A DNA stretch of 64,000 nt from NCBI GenBank assembly GCA_002104935.1, contig MCGT01000039.1, positions 124,001 through 188,000 on the forward strand, in the 5' to 3' direction. The translations under genes and the position numbers were made by a program. This stretch comes from Hesseltinella vesiculosa (lineage: Eukaryota > Mucoromycota > Mucoromycetes > Mucorales > Cunninghamellaceae). Below, piece after piece: positions 56,654 through 64,000 of this stretch. Under the pieces are notes generated by a model. It had not been told where the DNA came from, ran no database searches, and was given only the letters and a program-made list of their open reading frames with translations. Positions within the stretch are counted from its first letter, which is position 1; every line of letters starts with the position of its first letter.

Positions 56654-58856
56654 ATGCCTGTCCTACCCAACACCGCTTGTGCAACCGACTTGATGGAAGG
56701 AAAGGCCATCGTACGTGATGATCTTGATGGCCAGGCACCCATTACCCCTCCTCCACCGAATCAACAAAAAGCCAATGGCAATGAAGAACTCTCCGATCCA
56801 CCATTACCATTCAAGAAAAAACGGCAGTCATCCCTCTTGATTGATACCCAGCACACTGATGGCAACATGATCCCGGCCCCAGCTTCTGCACCTCCTCCTC
56901 CTACCTGCACCGACTCGCCGTTCCTGCATTCGTCACCCACCCTCAAACTCTCTGGAAGTGTTACTGCTCCTCGAGTTGACCTGGGCCCCTTGGAGCCCGA
57001 TGAACAACTCGCACTGGAAGCCGAAATCACCGCCAGACGAGCTGCCCGCCGCTCAAGACGAAGGAAACATTATGCAGACACCGACGATGAAGAAGACCCC
57101 GTGACGATTGGCACCATGGTTGGCGAAGGCCATCGCAACTACCATTTGATGTAGGCCCTTTTTTTTTACTTCTTTGACCTGACCATTTCATCTTCTTTCA
57201 GGTATGACATGTTGACAGGCATTCGCATTGCCGTGGGACGAGTATCGGCCAAGATCCGCCGGGACCCAACCAAAGAAGACTTTGCTGCAGCTCACAAATT
57301 GGTCTTTGATGTGTAAGAAAAAGGACCAAAGAGGAGGCTGTTCTCACCTCATTCTTTCAAGCACTGGCAATGAATTGACGCCAGGTGTCAAGTATGATTT
57401 CAAGTTCAAAGACTATTCTCCTTGGGTTTTTCGCAACTTACGAGAGCTCTTTCATATTGACGCTGCCGATTATTTGGTAAGGAGAATGAGCTAGGAGAAG
57501 CGTGCGTGCGTCGGACGACATGGCTGATCCTCCTTTTTTTCATCCCTAGATGTCCTTGACACACAAGTATGTTCTCTCGGAAGTGGGGTCACCTGGAAAA
57601 AGTGGAAGTTTTTTTTATTACTCGCGCGACTATCGATTCATCATCAAGACGATCCATCGTTCCGAGCATGTATTTATGCGCAAGATCCTTCGTGAATATT
57701 ACGACGCAAGTCTAGTTAAAAAGGTGCAGGTGGAGGGCTGACGGTTTTTTTTTTTATTCATGATCAGTACGTGCGTCGGAACCCCAATACACTGCTGTGT
57801 CGCATCTATGGCCTTTATCGAATCAAATTACCACATGGCCGAAAAATCCATTTCATGGTCATGGGCAACGTGTTTCCTTCCAACAAGAACGTGCATGAAA
57901 CTTATGACCTCAAAGGGTCCACTTTTGGTCGATGGACTCCTGATACCGAGAGCTCCGAAAACCCCTATGCTGTCCTCAAAGACCTCAATTGGGTCAAGCG
58001 TGGCATGAAACTGGAACTCGGGCCAGAAAAACGCCAGCTTCTCATGGCTCAATTAGAAAAGGACGCAGCCGTAAGCCGCTCTTTATTTTTATGCAACGCA
58101 TGTTCTGACCGAGTTTTCTTCGCTTTAGCTGTTGGCTCGATTGAATATTATGGATTACAGTTTGCTGGTCGGGATCCACGGGATTGAGCGTGGCAATTGT
58201 GAACGCTACCGAGATCAACGGTTACAACTGATAGAGGCAAGGCTGAATAAAAAGGACCCCATTTTGGTTTGGCTGATCTTTCCTTTTTTTTTCTCGACAG
58301 GCAAGAGCGATGGAGCGACGTCCATCTAGGCAAAAGTCCAAACGAAAAGCTTCCAATCCAACACCAGTCGTGGATAATTCCGCATTACCGACCAACCCAT
58401 CTGAAGAGTAAGGCCCGCTTTTCCTTCTTCCCCAGTGAATCTCACCTTTTTTTTATTCCCGCAGACGCAAGTTTTGTATCTTTTATGCTGACAATGGCGG
58501 GTTCCAAAGCAGCGATAACCAAGATGATGCAACCGATCTCTTATACTTTTTTGGCGTCATTGATATACTAACGCCTTACAATTGGGTCAAGAAAACCGAG
58601 CATGCCTGGAAAAGTATCACACAAGACAAGGTAACCCAAGAGTTCAACGGGATAAACACTGTGGCTCCTATTTTTTTTATTTTTTATTTCTTCTCTCCAG
58701 AACACCATATCTTCCATCCCACCCGATCAATACAGCAAACGATTTTTAGAATTCATGAACGACGCTATCATGACCACCCCTCCCATGCCAACATCTACCG
58801 CCTCTCCTGTGAACGTTGCAGCGTCGCCCGCCTCCACCGAAGCTGCTCCAACCTGA
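56654..58856 (+). CDS. MSS4: Phosphatidylinositol-4-phosphate 5-kinase (Mss4)
   Basis: At least eight exons. The N-terminal ~150 residues are low-complexity with Pro-rich patches ([30 protein letters not shown]). The kinase starts [13 protein letters not shown], then [100 protein letters not shown], and [19 protein letters not shown], and ends with the [20 protein letters not shown] activation region and ERFLEF-like [14 protein letters not shown]. Length is about 585 residues. It phosphorylates PI4P to PI(4,5)P2 at the plasma membrane, acting after Stt4 (18.3-25.1 kb). Stop TGA at 58854-58856. Confidence 0.93.
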
Positions 58857-58924
58857 AAACCCTCGCCCCCTTTCTCTCTTCCCCTCTATTTTGTACATAC
58901 AATTCAACAATAAAAAACGTTGGT

Positions 58925-60319
58925 TTAATCCAAATCGTCAGCACGGCCGCAGCAGAACCACATGCCTCTGCTCTTTTTCTTTGGCACCTCGGCAGGTGCA
59001 TCTGCTATTGCTGCGGCAGTGCCGCCTGAAGCAACCGGTGCATCCATTCCAGTCATGCCAGACGTGTCTGTTGGTCCAATTCCGTCCGGCTGGTAGTCAG
59101 CAGTAGCTTTGTTTGTCCCAGACGTCGCCGAAGCCACAGCAGCACCCGCGCCAGCAACACCCGCTCCAACAGCAGCCGCCACAGCAGCCACCGGTCCATT
59201 GTCACTGGCTCCTGTTGCTCCTGTGTCTGCAGTGCCTGTGTTTGCTTCAGTCGCACCGGTTTCTGATCCAATGGCATCCTTGTCAGCAGTACTTGCATCT
59301 GTGCCAGTGGCGTCCGCAGCTCCATCCTCAGTGTCCACAGCCTTGCTTGGGTCCAAACTGGACGCAATGGCCATCTTGCCACGGTGGTATGTCAAGCAGA
59401 TCTTGGCAAACGTTTGTCCTTGCTGCTGAGCAATCTCCAACTCCTCTGGGATAGGCTGTCTTGAACCATCCCCGTTGGCGATCGTGCCGGCACCGTAAGC
59501 GCTGCCACCAATGACTTTGGTGCTGTTGTTCATGTGCTTTTTCCAACAAAAAAATGAATAATGACATATTCATCTTCTTCTTGACCTTTTTTGTAGACAC
59601 CTACTTTGCTAGCAAAACCAAAAGGAACATAGAGCATGCCATGATGAGAAAAATAGGTGATTGCGTTCCAGGCCGTGCTAAAATTGAAGGACCTTTTAGC
59701 GCATTTTCCTCCTGTGATGCTGGTCTCCTTACGTTTCTTGACCGCCATGTTGAGATGCCGAGCAAAAGAAGGTCCCCACAAACTTTTGACCCAGTGATCC
59801 TTGGGCCCAAAGCTAGTTTCTCGAGAAAAAAAAAAAAAAACGAAAAAGTTGAGGATTTGTTTTTAAACCGCGCTCGCCAAAACAATACCTTGCCTGTGGC
59901 ATCGAGTAACCTGTCCATTCGTAAATAATAATAATAATAATAATAAAAAGCATTGAGATAGAGCTATGAGATGGAACAAACAGAGCCTTACGCTTTCATC
60001 TGCGATGGAAAGAGACCGAAGCGGGTGGGCATACCAAAAAGAATGCCGTCGGCATTGGCCAGTTCTTCCGCTGTAATGGTAGGCAGATCCAGACGCTCGC
60101 TGACATGCATCTTCTCCAGTACGGAGTCTGGCAACGTTTCCTCGCATTGAAACACAGTAGCTTCACACCCATTGGCATTCACGCCTAATTAACCAAAGCC
60201 GTTGATGTCTCACTCTTTGATTTTTTCCTCTTTTTACCTTGAGCTATGTTTTCAGCCAATTGGTAAACGTGCTTGTACAGGCTGTAGATAATGATGTACA
60301 CTTTAGGTTTCGTCGACAT
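58925..60319 (-). CDS. Ycp4/Pst2-like flavodoxin (WrbA) protein with a cysteine tail
   Basis: Minus-strand gene with about six exons. Start MSTKPKVYIIIYSLYKHVYQ. Flavodoxin-like/WrbA motifs: GILFGMPTRFGLFPSQMKA, joined to LLDATGKLWAQGSLGQ, TFFCSASQHGGQET, SHHGMLYVPFGFASK and KVIGGSAYGAGTIANGDGSR. The catalytic-flavin part is normal. A long Ala/Thr/Gly-rich tail follows (about 100 residues, e.g. GVAGAGAAVASATSGTNKAT), ending KKKSRGMWFCCGRADDLD. A basic patch before CC resembles the palmitoylated tails of yeast Ycp4, which localise it to eisosomes. Family members are NAD(P)H:quinone oxidoreductases involved in oxidative stress. Stop at 58925-58927. Confidence 0.85.
59924..59946. repeat. (TAA)n microsatellite
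   Basis: About seven TAA units inside an intron of the Ycp4-like gene, close to the acceptor that precedes LLDATGK on the minus strand. Confidence 0.9.
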
Positions 60320-60419
60320 GGTTGAATAAAAAAAAAGTCAGAAAGAGAGAGCCTACACTGCCCCAGTACTCTGGCTCCATGGGCAAAAAAAAAAATAATT
60401 AACCGCGGGGTCGTGTCTC

Positions 60420-61260
60420 AGGAAAATCAAGAACAAACAAATCAGTTGTCAGGGCAATGGCGAGGGCAACCCCAGTTTTTTTTTAATTTTTGCTCCCAAC
60501 CATTCCCAAACATGTGTATCCGTTGGCCTGCTACCAAGAATGAGAAAGCCCAGAAGAACAACGTTATCACCATCAGCAAGTGACGACCCGATTCTTCCAC
60601 CAACTTCTTGGAAGGTTGCCGATGGCGTCCATCGTATAGACTTTGGGAAGTAAAATGCCAAGCGAAAGCCAACGGCAAGCAAGCCATATCCAGGGATCTG
60701 GCCAGGCGTAGCTTTGCAAGAAAAAAAAGTCCTTTTTCAAACTATTGGCCAAAGTGTCGTAGACAGCATGATGACCCTGGAAGCCGTGTGAACTTTCCAT
60801 GATGGCAGAGGTTGCCCAGTTGCGTATCCCTGCCACCATCATGGACCTCGCCACCTACACCTGCCAAACGAAAGTTTGCCTTGATGTGCTCTTGGTCTAC
60901 GAATGTTTCTTTTGGCCATGCTGCCCCGACAACGAATTGGACCAAGTGAAGCGGAAGACAGTGGGCATTCCCCAATATCTGACGCATCCTTGATACTGTA
61001 AAATCTCAATCCGTACCTAGGCTCATTTTCTTTAGTTTGCTCTGTCCAATTTTCAATAAAAAAAAAGACAAAAAAAAAAGACGACATCAAAACAAAAAAA
61101 AGCAAAAAAAAAGTGGGCGCGGAACTGTTCAATGTTTGGTAGCTATTTTTTTTTTTTTGCTTACCAGAGAGAAGAATGGAACCATGGAGCTCGTAGGCCC
61201 GCAACAGTTCTTCCCTCACCTCACTGCTGTGTCCAATCACAGCCTAACATTGCCCGAATT
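60420..61260 (-). other. Unresolved region, possibly a fragmented minus-strand gene
   Basis: Several overlapping minus-strand frames look partly coding. They include one starting near 61240 (MIGHSSEVREELLRAYELHG, followed by a GT donor), one near 60987-60742 (LPLHLVQFVVGAAWPKETFV) and one near 60710-60442 with a membrane-like segment (HLLMVITLFFWAFSFLVAGQ). I could not connect them with consistent splice junctions and do not recognise a family. A decayed or complex gene is possible; an antisense frame on the plus strand does not look better. Confidence 0.3.
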
Positions 61261-61978
61261 TATGTTCCACTTTTAATATGTGGCAGAGGTCCCGAAAGAC
61301 ATGTCACAAAACTATACTGTCGAAATTCCTTATAAACCCCAGAAAAACCTGTTCCTCGCAAATTGTGGGTCATATTTTTTCTAATTCCGCTTTTTTTTTT
61401 TTTTTGGCAGTCTCAAAATGTAAACGAATGCATGCTGGCTACTGTCCAAATACTGTGCAAAGCCTTGCTCGTCTGGACAATTTCATATCGAGTCTTACTA
61501 GAAATTGACCTACACCATTTCTTTTTTTTTTCAGAAACCAAAAGGGTAGATCATTGCGTCCATGTGATTGGTCCAAACTTCATTGTTGGGTTATTGGCTC
61601 TCACAATTTGATCAACCAAATTACCTTTGAAGAAGAAATAAAAAGGAGGCCATGCACTCTGTAACTCACCAACGGCAGTCGTACTGTCAGGTGTAGTTTT
61701 TAAATGGTTTAAATTTGATGCTCCTTTCACTCAACGTCCAGCGGTTCAGGGTCGACGGATGGCCGAGGTTGGCTGTCCTTGAAAAAACATGACCAATGTG
61801 GAATTGGACATCATTGGTCATGTTCTCTGTTTTTCATTTGTCCATGTGAAAAATAGAATCAGCTTGTTTTTTTTTCCTCCTTACCTCTTCCCGTTCATTT
61901 TCTTTTCTTTTGGAATCCTTCTTTTTTGAAGTTTAATCCATTTTACCCAACCTTTCAAAAGAAACAAAGGATTACATT
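61261..61978. other. Intergenic stretch
   Basis: No supported gene. T runs (61390-61407, 61521-61530) and short ORFs without motifs. The last 100 bases are T-rich and lead into the PEX13 start. Confidence 0.5.
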
Positions 61979-63268
61979 ATGCCTTCACCTCCAAAACCTT
62001 GGGAAGTCAACAACGGAACAAATTCACCTGCTGCTACGACAGCCATCTCCTCACCAACGGCTGCTATTTCAGCCACAACCCCATCCGATGGAACAGCCCC
62101 CAGCATCCCTGATCGTACATCAGCCATGACCGGTGCAGGTGCACTTGCTGCCAACCGTCCTGGAGGTAAAAAAAAAAACGAAAAACTTACGAACATTCAA
62201 CGCATGTCGACGTAGAATAACTCACTTATTTTTTCCCAAAAAAAAGCTTATGGCACCACAGGCTATGGTGGCATGAATAGCATGGGCGGCTATGGCTCGT
62301 CTTATGGTTCATCTTATGGCAGTGGCTATGGTGGCTATGGCTCGTCTTACGGTGGTTATGGCTCGTCGTATGGCGGCTATGGCGGCATGAGCCGTCTTGG
62401 TGGCTATGGTGGCTATGGTGGCATGGGCAGCCGATTTGGCAGTGGCATGTATGGTGGTGGCATGTATGGTGGCGGCATGTACGGCGGAGGCATGTATGGT
62501 GGTATGCCTGGCCAAGAAGGCGGCCTGACCCAACGCATGGAAATGGGCACCCGAGCCACCTTTGAAATCATCGAATCCATCGTCGGCGCCTTTGGTGGTT
62601 TTGCACAAATGCTCGACTCCACTTTCATGGCCACCCACTCTAGCTTCATGGCCATGGTTGGCGTAGCCGAGCAACTCGGTCACCTCAAGAACTATCTTGG
62701 TCAAGTCTTCAGCATCTTTGCTCTCTACCGTTTGGTCAAAAAGGTCTTCAACAAGCTGACTGGCCGTGCTGACCCTGCATTGGAAGTCAACGTAGCCGAA
62801 TTCCAACAATTCGAACAGGCTGCCGCCAACAATACCCCCAAAATGTCTCGCAAGCCTCTCCTTGTCTTTTTGGCCATGGTCATCGGTCTTCCCTATCTGA
62901 TGCACAAACTCATCCAACGAGTCGCCAACAACCAACAGCTCCAACAACAACACCAACAGCAAATGCTCGGCATGGCCCCTGGCGCTGCCGGTGCCATCGA
63001 TCCCTCCAAACTCGAATTCGCCCGTGCCGTCTACGACTTCACTCCCGAATCTCCTATGGAACTGACGCTGAAGAAAGGCGACATCGTTGCTATCCTCTCC
63101 AAAACCGACCCCAACACAAACGCACCAAGTCAATGGTGGCGTGGCCGCCTTCGCGATGGCACCATGGGCATGTTCCCTTCCACGTACGTCGAAATCGTCC
63201 AAAAATCAGCCCCCTCCAACAACACTCCTCCCGCCCTTCCTACACCACCCACCGACCCTGTCGCTTAG
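61979..63268 (+). CDS. PEX13: Peroxisomal membrane protein Pex13 (Gly/Tyr-rich, SH3)
   Basis: Two exons: 61979-62165 and 62247-63268. Start MPSPPKPWEVNNG. A Gly/Tyr/Ser repeat region follows (GYGSSYGSSYGSGYGGYG), then GMYGGGMYGG repeats. Conserved Pex13 core: ATFEIIESIVGAFGGFAQML, HLKNYLGQVFSIFALYRLVK and a membrane segment PLLVFLAMVIGLPYLMHKLI. The C-terminal SH3 domain reads FARAVYDFTPESPMELTLKK with GDIVAI, WWRGRLRDGTMGMFPSTYVE. Pex13 forms the peroxisomal docking/translocation complex with Pex14 and binds Pex5/Pex7. The YG-rich N terminus has been linked to condensate-like pore behaviour in the family. Stop TAG at 63266-63268. Confidence 0.95.
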
Positions 63269-63650
63269 ACCCTCCTCCATTTTCTTCATCCTATCTTCCT
63301 CTAGTATTCTTAAACGTATGACTTCTGCGATATGAAATTATTCCCCCACCTTCCTTTTTTTTTTTTCTTAGTGTATAATAAAGCCATTCTCTCCCAGAAA
63401 AAAAGTGACAAAGACGCTCGATGCCTAGTTAAAATCTTTCGAAAGATGCTCTAACTTTGCCGTATGTGACATCGTGCTTTAATGCAAGGACAACACCGTT
63501 TAAAAATCATGTGCAATAACGAGATGAAGTGAAATTTCCAGGATCATTTCGCATGTGTCAGCAACAGTGAGGAGTCTGAAAAACAGTGAAATAAAAAAGA
63601 GAGAGTTTCGTGCTTCTCTCTCTTTTTTTTTAATTTTCAATTTACACAGG
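63269..63650. other. Intergenic stretch
   Basis: No gene. An AATAAA-type signal lies near 63376-63381 after PEX13, and a T-rich tract precedes the last gene. Confidence 0.5.
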
Positions 63651-64000
63651 ATGGATTTGAACAAGTTATTTGATGTCAAGGACAAAGTTGTGCTAGTGAC
63701 AGGTGGTGGTCGTGGGATTGGTCTTATGATTACTCAGGTATATTTTTTTTTCAATGCTGACTACCATGTTGCTCATTTTTCTCTCACTCTCCAGGGTTTT
63801 GTGTCAGCAGGAGCTAAAGTCTATATCGCTTCTCGAACAGCCAAAGTATGCGATCAGGTAAAGTATTTTAGATCTGCCAGGGTCTTCCTGATGATTATCC
63901 ACATCCCTTGTTTTATTTACTCCCTATTATCAGGTTGCTGCCGAGTTGACTGCCAAGGGGCCTGGCGTCTGCGTTTCTTTGCCTGCTGATCTGTCCAAAT
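63651..64000 (+). CDS. Short-chain dehydrogenase/reductase, N-terminal part
   Basis: ATG at 63651 (MDLNKLFDVKDKVVLVTGGG) opens a Rossmann-fold enzyme. The cofactor motif TGGGRGIGLMI is split from GFVSAGAKVYIASRTAKVCD by a short intron with donor GTATAT after ACTCAG, and a second intron (GTAAAG) follows. Exon 3 gives ELTAKGPGVCVSLPADLSK. The gene runs out of the window, so the catalytic Tyr/Lys are not seen. The Arg in ASRT suggests NADP preference. The pattern is like rhamnolipid-type RhlG/FabG-like dehydrogenases, but the substrate is unknown. Confidence 0.85.

Noticed and set aside
62309..63202. 297-codon minus-strand ORF
   Set aside because: Antisense shadow of the Pex13 gene, caused by Gly/Tyr repeat codons lacking stops on both strands.

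Overview
The window is nuclear DNA of a filamentous fungus, most likely an early-diverging lineage of the Mucoromycota (Mucorales-like). The evidence is: short GT-AG introns, many of 55-80 bases, in nearly every gene; Elongin-B-like, DUF4291 and animal-style UDP-glycosyltransferase genes, which are unusual for Dikarya; and a multi-exon gene that resembles a family I recall as multi-copy in Mucorales. Genes are dense, lie on both strands and show no operon logic. Most introns and many intergenic gaps carry pure A or T runs of 8-24 bases.

Layout. 1-0.9 kb: 3' end of a GPI ethanolamine-phosphate transferase (PIG-O/Gpi13 type). 1-3 kb and 10.2-12.2 kb: two close S28 serine carboxypeptidase paralogs, with a third, more divergent one at 28.3-30.2 kb. 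3.1-9.6 kb: a repeat-rich island. Two direct copies of a ~1.4 kb repeat, each holding a ~555 bp inverted repeat, bracket a degraded Ty3/gypsy RT-RNase H fragment and the Mucorales-type gene with a PD-(D/E)XK-like motif. 12.5-18.3 kb: Elongin-B-like protein, a very small serine palmitoyltransferase subunit gene (62 codons over two exons), ribosomal proteins eS12 and uL23, a DUF4291 protein, and a third, truncated copy of the inverted-repeat arm. 18.3-25 kb: PI 4-kinase STT4. 25.3-30.2 kb: NDUFAF7/MidA-type mitochondrial methyltransferase, Ahp1-type peroxiredoxin and the third S28 peptidase. 30.4-34.7 kb: cohesin subunit Scc3. 35.2-36.5 kb: a broken Myb gene and a 62-codon ORF that recurs, damaged, in the island. 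37.2-39.4 kb: alanine aminotransferase with an apparent one-base frameshift, and a tRNA-Leu(CAG). 40.7-48.2 kb: Sld7-like replication factor, a Zn2Cys6 regulator, a promethin-like membrane protein, F-actin capping protein alpha, a seven-TM protein and a UPF0658 Golgi membrane protein. 48.6-64 kb: dihydrofolate reductase, a cyclophilin, a membrane UDP-glycosyltransferase, Tcp11/Sok1, ketohexokinase-like PfkB kinase, a C2H2 protein, PI4P 5-kinase MSS4, a Ycp4/WrbA-like flavodoxin protein with a CC tail, PEX13, and the start of a short-chain dehydrogenase.

Functional links are few. STT4 and MSS4 catalyse consecutive steps from phosphatidylinositol to PI(4,5)P2. The S28 genes look secreted. The most unusual part is the 3-10 kb island: the ~130 bp spacer of its inverted repeat lies in opposite orientation in the two copies.
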